From Methylophilaceae bacterium LSUCC0401 (lineage in GTDB: Bacteria; Pseudomonadota; Gammaproteobacteria; Burkholderiales; Methylophilaceae): 64,000 nt of DNA. Shown here piece after piece: positions 8,895-17,693 of the stretch; position 1 is the first letter of the stretch; each line of letters starts with the position of its first letter. The stretch spans positions 1,178,001 to 1,242,000 of the forward strand of contig CP103442.1 of assembly GCA_024919035.1 (NCBI GenBank), given 5' to 3'. A model generated the notes under the pieces. That model was given only the letters and a program-made list of their open reading frames with translations, ran no database searches and was not told the DNA's origin. Position numbers and translations under genes: made by a program.

Positions 8895-9393
8895 AATCAT
8901 ATTTTTACTTTTATTTCTTTCATTAAACTGTTATTCGGAAAAAGCCGATAAAGATCAACCCATTATTATTGATTCAGATGAATTACTCATTGATGATTCA
9001 AAAAATACCAGCACTTACAGTGGTGATGTCATCCTTCAACAAGGAACCTTAATTATTCGAGGAGATAAGCTAACCATCAGAGAGGATAAACAAGGATTTC
9101 AACATTCAACATCGATTGGTAAGCCAACGACTTTTAAACAAAAAATGGAAAATAGTGAAGATTATATTGAAGGCCAAGCTCTAACCATTGAATATGATGG
9201 AAATATGGATAAGATTCATTTATACAGTAAAGCGAGGGTAAAAAAAGGGAATGACTTAGTTATTGGTGATTACATTATGTATGATGCGAACTCAGAATTT
9301 GCTCAAGCGCTTTCAGGAAATACAACCACCAAAGATGGAAATGAAGTCAAAAAAGGTAGGACAAGAGCAATTATTAGACCAGATAAAAAATAA
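8884..9393 (+). CDS. lptA: LPS transport periplasmic protein LptA
   Basis: A 169-residue exported protein with a signal peptide over residues 1 to about 18. The mature part shows the OstA/LptA fold pattern: [35 protein letters not shown], then a second half ending near [12 protein letters not shown]. It polymerises into the periplasmic bridge that carries LPS from LptC to LptD. It follows lptC with an 11-base overlap and precedes lptB by 2 bases. Confidence 0.93.
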   Translation: MLNKIIFLLLFLSLNCYSEKADKDQPIIIDSDELLIDDSKNTSTYSGDVILQQGTLIIRGDKLTIREDKQGFQHSTSIGKPTTFKQKMENSEDYIEGQALTIEYDGNMDKIHLYSKARVKKGNDLVIGDYIMYDANSEFAQALSGNTTTKDGNEVKKGRTRAIIRPDKK

Positions 9394-9395
9394 AG

Positions 9396-10118
9396 ATGAC
9401 AACACTTCGAATACAAAATATAAAGAAGAGTTATAAAAATAAAGATGTTGTTAAGGATATATCTTTGGAAATCTCTAGCGGTGAAATTATTGGTCTTTTG
9501 GGGCCAAATGGTGCTGGAAAAACAACATCTTTTTACATGATCGTTGGTTTAATTCAACCTGAACATGGTTCAATCTATGTTGATACCCTCGATATTACAA
9601 AAAAACCCATTCATACAAGATCACAATTAGGCTTAGCTTATCTTCCTCAGGAGCCCTCCATTTTTAGAAAAATGACTGTTGAAGAGAATATTATTTCTAT
9701 TCTAGAGCTGCGAAAACTATCAAATGAGGACATCAAAACAAAATTGAATCTTCTTCTCAAAGAACTCGGTATTGAACATATAAGAAAAAACACAGCGATA
9801 TCTTTATCTGGGGGTGAAAGAAGAAGAGTTGAGATTGCCAGGTGTCTAGCGACTAATCCAAAGTTTATTCTTTTAGACGAACCATTTGCTGGAATTGATC
9901 CACTAGCAGTAATTGATATTCAAAAAATTATAAAATTTTTATCCTCCAGAGGTATTGGAATTTTAATTACTGACCATAGTGTGAGAGAAACTTTAGGAAT
10001 ATGTGATAGAGCATACATTGTTAATCAGGGCACCATCTTTACATCAGGCTCACCCAATGAAATTGTTGAAAATCAAAATGTTAAAAATATCTATTTAGGA
10101 CAAGATTTTTCTTTGTAA
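9396..10118 (+). CDS. lptB: LPS export ABC transporter ATP-binding protein LptB
   Basis: A 240-residue ABC ATPase that powers LPS extraction from the inner membrane with LptF and LptG, which are not in the window. It has Walker A GPNGAGKT (about 36-43), the Q-loop segment [11 protein letters not shown], signature LSGGERRR, Walker [14 protein letters not shown] and switch histidine ITDHSVRET. The [18 protein letters not shown] block is characteristic of LptB rather than of generic ABC proteins. It is followed three bases later by rpoN, the conserved proteobacterial order. Confidence 0.97.
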   Translation: MTTLRIQNIKKSYKNKDVVKDISLEISSGEIIGLLGPNGAGKTTSFYMIVGLIQPEHGSIYVDTLDITKKPIHTRSQLGLAYLPQEPSIFRKMTVEENIISILELRKLSNEDIKTKLNLLLKELGIEHIRKNTAISLSGGERRRVEIARCLATNPKFILLDEPFAGIDPLAVIDIQKIIKFLSSRGIGILITDHSVRETLGICDRAYIVNQGTIFTSGSPNEIVENQNVKNIYLGQDFSL

Positions 10119-10121
10119 TTA

Positions 10122-11387
10122 ATGCCACTAAGTATTCAATTAAAGCTTAAAAACTCTCTTAAATTATCACCCAATATCGAGCAATCGGTAAATCTACTCA
10201 AAGCCAACGAATTAGAAATTGAATATTTAATTAGTGAGTTTTTATCTAAGAATCCATACTTAGATCTTGATGATTCTGATCGGGTTAAAATAAATACATT
10301 AGCCTATTCAATAGATAGCTCTCAGGATAGTGAACATGAGCTTTCAATATATGGATATGGACTTAAAGATTATTTAGAAAATAACCTTTTTGATTTAGGC
10401 TTAGATTACGATGAGAAAATCATTGCCCATCTTCTTATCGATTATATTGATGATAATGGATACTTAACTGAGGACTATAGATTTTTTATCAATGAATTAT
10501 TACCTGAAATTAAAATTGATGAAAATAATTTAAAAACAATTATATTAAAACTTAACCAGATTTCATCTCCAGGAATTGGTGCTCGTAATTTATCAGAATG
10601 TCTTATATTTCAACTTGATCAATTTAAAGCTACTGCAATATCAATTAATTCAAAAAAAATAGCTGAGCGCTATCTTAATGAGTTAGGAAATAAGAATTTT
10701 GAAAAAATCTCAAAAGAACTTAATATTTCTGTTGACGAAGTTTTAGAATGTCACGAACTTATTGTTTCACTCAACCCCAAGCCTGGATTAGCTTATGGAA
10801 ATCATAAAGATTCAGAGTTTATTTTTCCAGATATAAAGGTTAGCAAGGAACATCAAGGTTTTAAAATCTCTATTTCAAATAATTATGAATCATTGAAATT
10901 AATTGAGATTTCCAAAAAAGATATTTTAGATTCCGAGGCTTACAATCAAGCTAAATGGTTCTTAAAAAATATCAATTATCGTAAAATTAATATCATCAGA
11001 GTCGCTCAATACATATTTCAGTACCATAAAAATTTTTTGCATAATAAAAATTTAGAATATCCATTCACTATAAAAATGGTCGCTAATGAACTCGAAATTC
11101 ATGAATCAACGGTGAGTAGAATGATTAACAGTAAATATATTGAAACTCCTTTTGGTATTTTTCAAATGAAATATTTTTTTACACATGAAGTCAATAATTT
11201 TTCTGACAATCTTATAAAAGAAAGGATTAAGGAAATTATTGATTCTGAAAATAAATTAACTCCCCTATCTGACTCCAAAATAAATTTAACTCTTCATAAA
11301 GAAAAGATTACAATTAGTAGAAGAACTATCGCAAAGTATAGGGATCAATTGGGTATTTTACCCGCATCAAAAAGAAAGGTTTGTTAA
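10122..11387 (+). CDS. rpoN: RNA polymerase sigma-54 factor RpoN
   Basis: A 421-residue sigma factor, shorter than the 477 residues of E. coli. Region I (about 1-50) keeps the activator-interacting pattern LKLKNSL.LSPNIEQSVNLL...ELE. The following acidic linker is short. The core-binding domain spans about 70-250. The C-terminal DNA-binding domain has the helix-turn-helix MVANELEIHESTVSRMI and the RpoN box SRRTIAKYRD. It directs transcription from -24/-12 promoters and needs an AAA+ activator. The NtrX homologue at 17.7 kb, the only candidate activator of that architecture here, lacks a recognisable ATPase domain. Confidence 0.95.
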   Translation: MPLSIQLKLKNSLKLSPNIEQSVNLLKANELEIEYLISEFLSKNPYLDLDDSDRVKINTLAYSIDSSQDSEHELSIYGYGLKDYLENNLFDLGLDYDEKIIAHLLIDYIDDNGYLTEDYRFFINELLPEIKIDENNLKTIILKLNQISSPGIGARNLSECLIFQLDQFKATAISINSKKIAERYLNELGNKNFEKISKELNISVDEVLECHELIVSLNPKPGLAYGNHKDSEFIFPDIKVSKEHQGFKISISNNYESLKLIEISKKDILDSEAYNQAKWFLKNINYRKINIIRVAQYIFQYHKNFLHNKNLEYPFTIKMVANELEIHESTVSRMINSKYIETPFGIFQMKYFFTHEVNNFSDNLIKERIKEIIDSENKLTPLSDSKINLTLHKEKITISRRTIAKYRDQLGILPASKRKVC

Positions 11388-11389
11388 CA

Positions 11390-11713
11390 ATGGATATTGT
11401 CATTACTGGTCATAATATTGAAATTACTGAAGCTCTTGAAAATTTAATACACGAAAAATTTAAAAAAATTGCTCGACACTTTGAAAATATTACGAATGTG
11501 ACTTTTTTACTAAAAACAGATAAAAAAGATCATATTGCCGAATGTAAACTTCATTTAATGCATAATGAAATATTTAGTGAGGCTTCTGGATCTGATATGT
11601 ATGCTGTTATAGATGATTTAATGCATAAAGTGGATCGACAGGTTATCAAGATAAAAGAAAAAACCAAAGACCATCATCAGTCAGAAGGGGTTGAAAGAAA
11701 ACATAATTTTTAA
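11390..11713 (+). CDS. hpf: Ribosome hibernation promoting factor HPF / sigma-54 modulation protein
   Basis: A 107-residue protein of the short-to-mid HPF class: a single beta-alpha-beta-beta-beta-alpha domain (about 1-100) with I.ITGHNIEIT.AL...I.EKF.KI.RHF and a basic C-terminal tail. It binds the 30S A/P region and promotes dormant ribosomes. I chose the ATG at 11390. An in-frame TTG nine bases earlier overlaps the rpoN stop and would add only three residues. The usual betaproteobacterial order continues with ptsN and hprK; here rapZ follows directly after 2 bases. Confidence 0.92.
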   Translation: MDIVITGHNIEITEALENLIHEKFKKIARHFENITNVTFLLKTDKKDHIAECKLHLMHNEIFSEASGSDMYAVIDDLMHKVDRQVIKIKEKTKDHHQSEGVERKHNF

Positions 11714-11715
11714 CT

Positions 11716-12555
11716 GTGAACTTATTTATCATTACAGGACTATCAGGAGCGGGCAAGACAAATGCTCTGAGGACTTTTGAAGATAATAATTTTTATTGTA
11801 TCGACAATCTTCCTGCAACATTGCTAACAAATGCAATATCAGAATTAGATTCAAATAAAATAAAATCAGTTGCCATAAGTGTAGATAGCCGAAGTTTAAA
11901 CATAACCCTACTTCCAAAAATTCTTAATGATTTAAATCAATCATCAATTCCATATCACTTAATATTTCTGTCTGCATCTCGAGATCAAATTATAAAAAGA
12001 TTTAATGAATCTCGCCGCAAACATCCATTAATAAAAAATTCTCAAAGTCTTGATGAAGCAATTTTTGAGGACGCAGAAATTTTAAGCTTATTATCTGACG
12101 ACGCGATTCATATTGATACATCCAATCTCAATCTTAATGAGCTCAGTGAAAAAATAAATATTCATATTAAAAATCAAGTAAATTTTCATCTTCATTTAAT
12201 TTCATTTGCTTATAAAAAAGGTATTCCACTAGATGTTGATTTTATTTTTGATATCCGAGAACTACCCAATCCGTTTTATCAAGAACATTTAAAGAATTTG
12301 TCTGGTCTCGATTCAGCCTTATCTGATTATTTAATAAATCAACCTAATACAAAACAACTTCTTGATGAATTAAATCATTTTATTCAAAATAGAATTATTA
12401 ATTTAAAAAATATAAGTAGAAAATATTTATCTATTGCTTTTGGTTGTACTGGAGGCAGACACCGATCCGTTTTTGTTGCAGAAGAAATGAGCAAGCTCAT
12501 AAATAAAAATTTTCAAATTGATATTTCAATTTTTCACAGAGATCTCAATGTTTAA
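11716..12555 (+). CDS. rapZ: RNase adapter protein RapZ (YvcJ family)
   Basis: A 279-residue P-loop protein. Walker A is GLSGAGKT (residues 8-15), followed by ALR.FED..FYCIDNLP and the C-terminal GCTGGRHRSVF.AE signature. In E. coli RapZ guides RNase E to the GlmZ RNA, linking glucosamine-6-phosphate level to GlmS synthesis. The start is GTG. The gene sits between hpf and the PTS genes and overlaps the EIIA gene by 8 bases. Whether a GlmZ-type partner RNA exists here cannot be seen. Confidence 0.93.
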   Translation: MNLFIITGLSGAGKTNALRTFEDNNFYCIDNLPATLLTNAISELDSNKIKSVAISVDSRSLNITLLPKILNDLNQSSIPYHLIFLSASRDQIIKRFNESRRKHPLIKNSQSLDEAIFEDAEILSLLSDDAIHIDTSNLNLNELSEKINIHIKNQVNFHLHLISFAYKKGIPLDVDFIFDIRELPNPFYQEHLKNLSGLDSALSDYLINQPNTKQLLDELNHFIQNRIINLKNISRKYLSIAFGCTGGRHRSVFVAEEMSKLINKNFQIDISIFHRDLNV

Positions 12556-12925
12556 GTATTTAATCATTACCCATGGGAGTATTGGTGAATCGCTACTCGA
12601 GTGTGTCGAAAAAAATTTACAAAAAAGTGTGAACAGCATTGACATAATTTCATTAAATCCAACGGATATTAATCAGAGTATCTCTAATTTGAAAGAATAC
12701 ATTTCTAAACATTCTGATCATGACTTGATCATTATGACTGATTTATATGGAGCTTCATCGAGTAATATCGTAAAGCCCTATACAAAAAATAAAAATATTT
12801 ATGCAATCTCCGGGCTCAACTTACCAATGCTGATGAAAGCTGTTACATTTAAAACAGATGACGTACAAATAATGATTGATGAAATTATCAAATGTGGAAA
12901 CAAATCAATAATTAATTTTTTATGA
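12548..12925 (+). CDS. PTS EIIA component, mannose/fructose family
   Basis: A 125-residue cytosolic phosphocarrier with the EIIA-Man fold. The phosphorylation site is His9 in IITHGSIGESL, and an MTDLYGASSSN stretch follows in the middle. I chose the ATG at 12548, overlapping the rapZ end, because it puts the first beta strand at the N-terminus; an earlier in-frame start at 12518 would add ten residues inside rapZ. No EIIB, EIIC or EIID gene accompanies it, so with HPr and EI it probably forms a regulatory phosphorelay rather than a sugar transporter. Confidence 0.88.
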   Translation: MFKYLIITHGSIGESLLECVEKNLQKSVNSIDIISLNPTDINQSISNLKEYISKHSDHDLIIMTDLYGASSSNIVKPYTKNKNIYAISGLNLPMLMKAVTFKTDDVQIMIDEIIKCGNKSIINFL

Positions 12926-13191
12926 TAAAGAAAGATCTAATAATAAAAAACCAGTTAGGGCTGCATGCTCGAGCATCGAACAAACTGGCGACCCTTTCCT
13001 CAAAATTCAAATCAAATGTCGAAATTATCTATAATGATGAAAAAGTTGATGCAAAAAATATGATGGATATCCTTCTACTATCTATTGGTCTTCATGATAC
13101 TTTTACCCTAAAGATAGAGGGATCAGATGAAAAAAAAGCTTTCGAGTCAATTGCTAAACTTGTGGACAACTTCTTTGGTGAAGGAAAATAA
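12922..13191 (+). CDS. Phosphocarrier protein HPr with Asn at position 46
   Basis: An 89-residue HPr. The EI-dependent phosphorylation site His15 is present in GLHARASNK. In HPr proteins regulated by HPr kinase the residue at 46 is serine; here the segment reads VDAKNMMDILL and residue 46 is asparagine. This agrees with the absence of an hprK gene between hpf and rapZ, its usual betaproteobacterial site. The gene overlaps the EIIA gene by 4 bases and ptsI by 1 base. It should still pass phosphate from EI to EIIA through His15. Confidence 0.93.
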   Translation: MIKKDLIIKNQLGLHARASNKLATLSSKFKSNVEIIYNDEKVDAKNMMDILLLSIGLHDTFTLKIEGSDEKKAFESIAKLVDNFFGEGK

Positions 13192-14903
13192 TGTTTATAT
13201 TATCTGGAATACCAGTGAGTCCAGGTATTGCAATTGGACATGCTTATATTCTTGCCCATGCATTAGGTGAAATTGAGCCTTACTCAATTCCAAAAAATAA
13301 AGTTACTCATGAAATTAAAAGATTTAATAATTCTGTGAGAAATCTTCATCTTGAGTTAGTACATTTAAAAAATGAATTGAAGAAAAATAAAATGATTGAA
13401 TATGGTTCCTTTATTGATATTCAATTATCGATACTCAAGGATCCAAAGATTTCAGAGGATCCAAAAAAAATTATTAAGGACACCTTAACCAATGCAGAAT
13501 GGGCCCTAAAAATTCAAATGGATGAAATTATTAGTAAATTTAATAAGATCAATAACACATACATAAAAGAAAGGAAAAATGACGTATATCAGGTATGTGA
13601 AAATCTAATTAAATACTTAATCGGGCATCAATCGCATAAAGTTTCAAATGACAGAAATCAAATTATAGTTGCTCATGATATATCTCCATCAGATGCACTA
13701 AAATTTAAAAATTCAAACAATCTTGCTTTTATAACAGATATTGGTGGAACTACATCGCATACAGCTATTCTTGCAAAAAGTATAAATATTCCATCCGTTG
13801 TTGGCACACAAAACGCAAAACAATTAATTAATCACGATGATCTTCTCATTGTGGATGGAGGTCATGGGTGCATTTTAGTAAATCCTCCAAATAATGTTAT
13901 TGAAGAATATAAAATCAAGCAAAATTTGTATGAAATTGAAAGTAAAAAACTACTCTCTCTTCAAAATATTCCATCCAGGACAATTGATAAAACCGCTATA
14001 AATCTTTTTGTCAATATCGAGGATACAAATAACCTATCACCTGTTATTGAGAATAATACAGAAGGAGTTGGTTTATTTAGAACTGAATTCATATTCATGG
14101 ATCAGCATAAAATGCTCGATGAAAATGAACAATTTGTAATTTATAAAAATCTTACAAAATCTTTACCCAATAAAACTTTAATTATAAGAACCTTAGATTC
14201 AGGTGGAGATAAAATCATTGAACATATGCCACATACTAATCAAAACCCTGCTTTGGGTTTACGAGCAATTCGCTTCTGTTTAGCTGAACCAGACGTTTTT
14301 ATTACCCAAATCAAAGCCTTATTAAGAGCTGCTTATTATGGAAATATACAAATCTTAATTCCCATGTTAAGTTCAACAAACGAGTTAAGACAAGTTAAAT
14401 TACTTATACAGCGGGCTAAAGATATTCTTTCATCAGAAAGAAAAAAATATAACCCCAAAACCTTAATTGGTGGGATGATCGAAGTACCTGCGGCTGCAAT
14501 AGATATTGATAGCTTTGCAAATGAATTAGATTTTTTATCCATTGGTACTAATGATTTGATTCAGTACACTCTTGCAGTTGATAGAACTGATGATGCCGTT
14601 TCACATTTATATGACTCCTCACATCCTGCTTTACTGAAATTAATTAAAGGAGTTATTGACTCAGGAACTAAAGCTGGAATCGAAGTGTCTCTTTGTGGTG
14701 AGATGGCGGGAGACCCAAGACTAACAAAACTTCTAATTGGATTAGGTCTAAGAAATTTTTCAATGCATCCATCGAGTCTATTAAAAGTCAAAAAAATGAT
14801 ATTAGAGTCAAATGCATCTAAACTAAAATATAAAGCAAATAAAATTTTACGCTCTCATCAAAAACTAGAAATTGATAACTTAATTAATAACTTAAATGAC
14901 TAA
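13191..14903 (+). CDS. ptsI: Phosphoenolpyruvate-protein phosphotransferase (PTS enzyme I)
   Basis: A 570-residue EI of normal length. The swivelling phosphohistidine domain contains GGTTSHTAILAKS with His190 as acceptor. The PEP-binding TIM-barrel half carries EGVGLFRTEFIFM, IIRTLDSGGDK, GLRAIR, GTNDLIQYTLAVDR and the catalytic cysteine in SLCGEMAGDP near residue 502. It autophosphorylates with PEP and charges HPr. The start ATG overlaps the HPr stop as TAATG. With HPr and EIIA it completes a soluble phosphotransfer chain that lacks membrane components in this window. Confidence 0.96.
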   Translation: MFILSGIPVSPGIAIGHAYILAHALGEIEPYSIPKNKVTHEIKRFNNSVRNLHLELVHLKNELKKNKMIEYGSFIDIQLSILKDPKISEDPKKIIKDTLTNAEWALKIQMDEIISKFNKINNTYIKERKNDVYQVCENLIKYLIGHQSHKVSNDRNQIIVAHDISPSDALKFKNSNNLAFITDIGGTTSHTAILAKSINIPSVVGTQNAKQLINHDDLLIVDGGHGCILVNPPNNVIEEYKIKQNLYEIESKKLLSLQNIPSRTIDKTAINLFVNIEDTNNLSPVIENNTEGVGLFRTEFIFMDQHKMLDENEQFVIYKNLTKSLPNKTLIIRTLDSGGDKIIEHMPHTNQNPALGLRAIRFCLAEPDVFITQIKALLRAAYYGNIQILIPMLSSTNELRQVKLLIQRAKDILSSERKKYNPKTLIGGMIEVPAAAIDIDSFANELDFLSIGTNDLIQYTLAVDRTDDAVSHLYDSSHPALLKLIKGVIDSGTKAGIEVSLCGEMAGDPRLTKLLIGLGLRNFSMHPSSLLKVKKMILESNASKLKYKANKILRSHQKLEIDNLINNLND

Positions 14904-16926
14904 AATGAACAATCCAATACTTGAACAAATTACAATTCCACTGTTTGATAAAATAAAATCTCATCATTTAGTACCGGCTATTCAAAACATTATTATTAAT
15001 AATGAAGCTTCCATTAAAAATATTGAAAATATCCAAGATTCAGAGATTTCTTATGAATTCGTTAAATTACTGAGTAAAATCGACTACAGATTAAGTAATG
15101 CTTGGTCTCAGATTGGTCATTTAAATTCAGTTTGTAATTCTGAGGAGTTTCGGATTGAGTACAATAAATGTAGAGATCTCATCACCGACTACTATTCAAA
15201 TGTTTCACAAAATGTAAAAATTTTTAACTTATATATTAAGTTAAAAGAATCTCCATTATTTGAAGAATTAACCGCAATTCAACAAAAAGTTATCGATAAT
15301 GAAATTAGAGATTTTAAATTAGGAGGAGTTAACCTTGCGTCAGAAGAAAAGGCAAAATATAAAAAAATACAGTCAAAACTTTCAAAATTAGCATCAACAT
15401 TTGAAGAAAATGTACTTGATGAAACCAACCAATATTTTTTACATATCGAAGATCCTGATAGCGTGAAAGGTATACCAGACGATGTGCTTCAACAAGCCTC
15501 GCTTTTAGCCAAGGAAGACAAAAAATCAGGCTATTACTTTACACTTCACTTTCCATCATACATCCCTGTCCTTCAATATGCTCATAATCGAGATTTAAGG
15601 CAACGGCTTTATGATGCTTATGCGAAAAAAGCGTCTGAACTTTCAAATCCAAAGTATGATAATTCGAAAATTATTCAAGATATTTTAATTTTAAGATCTC
15701 AATTAGCTCATTTACTGGGCTTTCATAATTTTGCCGAATTAAGCCTTGATACAAAAATGGCAAATTCGCCTAAAGAAGTTTGTGATTTTTTAAAAAATTT
15801 AGCATCAAAGGCAAAGCCATTTGCTAAACAAGATTATGAAGATCTTAAAAAATATGCTCTGCAAGATGGCATAAAGCATTTAGAGGCATGGGACGTTGCT
15901 TATTATTCAGAAATAATTAAACAAGAGAAATATCTAATTAGTGACCAAGAAATTAAACAATACTTTCCTGAGCACAAAGTGATTAACGGACTTTTTGATC
16001 TTGTAAATAAATTATATGGAATTGAAATCTTAGAATCTGAAGCGCCATCATGGCATCCCAGTGTAACGTATTATGAAATACAGCAGAATAATAAAGTCAT
16101 TGGTTCTTTTTACTTTGATCTTTATGCTCGAAAAAATAAACGGGGTGGGGCTTGGATGGATGAATGTATCTCAAAAAGTCAATTTAATGACCATATTGAT
16201 TACCCGGTTGCCTATTTAACTTGCAACTTTTCATCACCGGTAGGAAGAAATGCTGCTTTATTTACGCATGATGAAGTAATTACACTTTTTCATGAATTTG
16301 GGCATGGATTACACCATCTTTTAACACAAGTAGATGAATATAATGTTTCAGGTATTAAGGGAGTCGAGTGGGATGCGGTCGAATTACCCAGTCAATTTAT
16401 GGAAAATTTTTGTTGGAATTGGGAAGTAATTCAAAATATGACAGAGCATATTGAAAGCAAAGAAACAATGCCCAAAAATATGTTTGATAAATTAATTCAA
16501 AGTAAAAATTTTCAATCTGGAATGCAGACAATAAGACAGGTTGAATTTGCATTATTCGATATGCTGATTCATATGAATGATGATCCCATCAATCTCAATG
16601 TATTAGAAACACTTGAAAAGGTTAGAGATGAGGTTGCGGTTGTCAGACCTCCAAAATGGAATCGCTTTCCTCACTCCTTTAGTCATATTTTTGCTGGAGG
16701 TTATGCTGCAGGATATTATAGTTATAAGTGGGCTGAAGTGTTATCGGCAGATATTTTTGATGAATTCTTGAACAATGGCGTTCTCAATAAAGATATTGGA
16801 ACAAGATTTAGAAAAGAGGTATTAAGTGTCGGCGGCTCAAGGGGTGCTAATGAATCTTTTGTAAAATTTAAAGGGAGAGAGCCAACGATTGATGCTCTTC
16901 TGAAGCATAATGGTCTTGCTGCATGA
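14896..16926 (+). CDS. prlC: Oligopeptidase A (M3 family)
   Basis: A 676-residue cytosolic zinc oligopeptidase, close to E. coli PrlC (680). The zinc site is HEFGH (H466, E467, H470) in FHEFGHGLHHLL, with the third ligand expected about 25 residues on in GVEWDAVELPSQFMENF. It degrades short peptides released by ATP-dependent proteases. The ATG at 14896 overlaps ptsI by 8 bases; a second in-frame ATG at 14905 is equally plausible. It overlaps xth by 4 bases and is likely co-transcribed with it. Confidence 0.95.
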   Translation: MTKMNNPILEQITIPLFDKIKSHHLVPAIQNIIINNEASIKNIENIQDSEISYEFVKLLSKIDYRLSNAWSQIGHLNSVCNSEEFRIEYNKCRDLITDYYSNVSQNVKIFNLYIKLKESPLFEELTAIQQKVIDNEIRDFKLGGVNLASEEKAKYKKIQSKLSKLASTFEENVLDETNQYFLHIEDPDSVKGIPDDVLQQASLLAKEDKKSGYYFTLHFPSYIPVLQYAHNRDLRQRLYDAYAKKASELSNPKYDNSKIIQDILILRSQLAHLLGFHNFAELSLDTKMANSPKEVCDFLKNLASKAKPFAKQDYEDLKKYALQDGIKHLEAWDVAYYSEIIKQEKYLISDQEIKQYFPEHKVINGLFDLVNKLYGIEILESEAPSWHPSVTYYEIQQNNKVIGSFYFDLYARKNKRGGAWMDECISKSQFNDHIDYPVAYLTCNFSSPVGRNAALFTHDEVITLFHEFGHGLHHLLTQVDEYNVSGIKGVEWDAVELPSQFMENFCWNWEVIQNMTEHIESKETMPKNMFDKLIQSKNFQSGMQTIRQVEFALFDMLIHMNDDPINLNVLETLEKVRDEVAVVRPPKWNRFPHSFSHIFAGGYAAGYYSYKWAEVLSADIFDEFLNNGVLNKDIGTRFRKEVLSVGGSRGANESFVKFKGREPTIDALLKHNGLAA

Positions 16927-17693
16927 AGGTATTATCTTGGAACGTCAATTCATTAAAAATAAGATATGAGCAACTAGGCCAAATTATCACTGAGCATGGT
17001 CCAGATGTTATTTCACTGCAAGAGACTAAAACTCAAGATGATAATTTTCCTGAAAGATTACTCAAAGATCAGGGCTATGATTCTATTTTTATGGGTCAAA
17101 AAACCTTTAATGGAGTCGCTATATTAACTCGACTTTCTTTTGAAAATATTATCTACAATATTCCCAACTTTGAGGATGCGCAAAAAAGATTTCTTAGTTT
17201 AGATATTCATTATCAAAATAAAAAAATAAAAATAATGAATGGGTACTTTCCAAATGGTCAATCTTTAGATAGTGATAAGTTTGTTTATAAAAAAAAATGG
17301 ATTTCAGCTTTAATCAGCTATATACAGGACAATCGAAGTGATGCTTTATTAATGGGTGACTTTAATATCGCTCCAAATGATATTGATTGCCACGAGCCAG
17401 AAAAATGGATAAATACAGTTTTAACCAGTAATGAGGAAAGGGACTTATTTAATAAAATTATTAAATTAAATTACGTTGACACATATCGAAAATTAAATCC
17501 AAATGAACCTGGATATACATGGTGGGATTATAGAATGGCTGCTTTTAGAAGAAATCTTGGTTTAAGGATAGATCATATTTTAGCTTCACATACCCTTATG
17601 CCATATGTAAAAAAATTTGATGTTTTAAAAGAGTATAGAAAAATCGAACGTCCTTCGGATCATGCGCCCATTTTATTAACTATGAGTTTTTAA
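16923..17693 (+). CDS. xth: Exodeoxyribonuclease III
   Basis: A 256-residue AP endonuclease and 3'-5' exonuclease of the ExoIII/APE1 family for base-excision repair. Visible blocks are SWNVNSLK at the N-terminus, SLQETKTQD with the metal-binding Glu, MNGYFPNG, MGDFNIAP with the catalytic Asp and Asn, YTWWDYR, LRIDHIL and ERPSDHAPI with the terminal Asp-His. It overlaps the 3' end of the convergent ntrX-like gene by 14 bases. Confidence 0.96.
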   Translation: MKVLSWNVNSLKIRYEQLGQIITEHGPDVISLQETKTQDDNFPERLLKDQGYDSIFMGQKTFNGVAILTRLSFENIIYNIPNFEDAQKRFLSLDIHYQNKKIKIMNGYFPNGQSLDSDKFVYKKKWISALISYIQDNRSDALLMGDFNIAPNDIDCHEPEKWINTVLTSNEERDLFNKIIKLNYVDTYRKLNPNEPGYTWWDYRMAAFRRNLGLRIDHILASHTLMPYVKKFDVLKEYRKIERPSDHAPILLTMSF

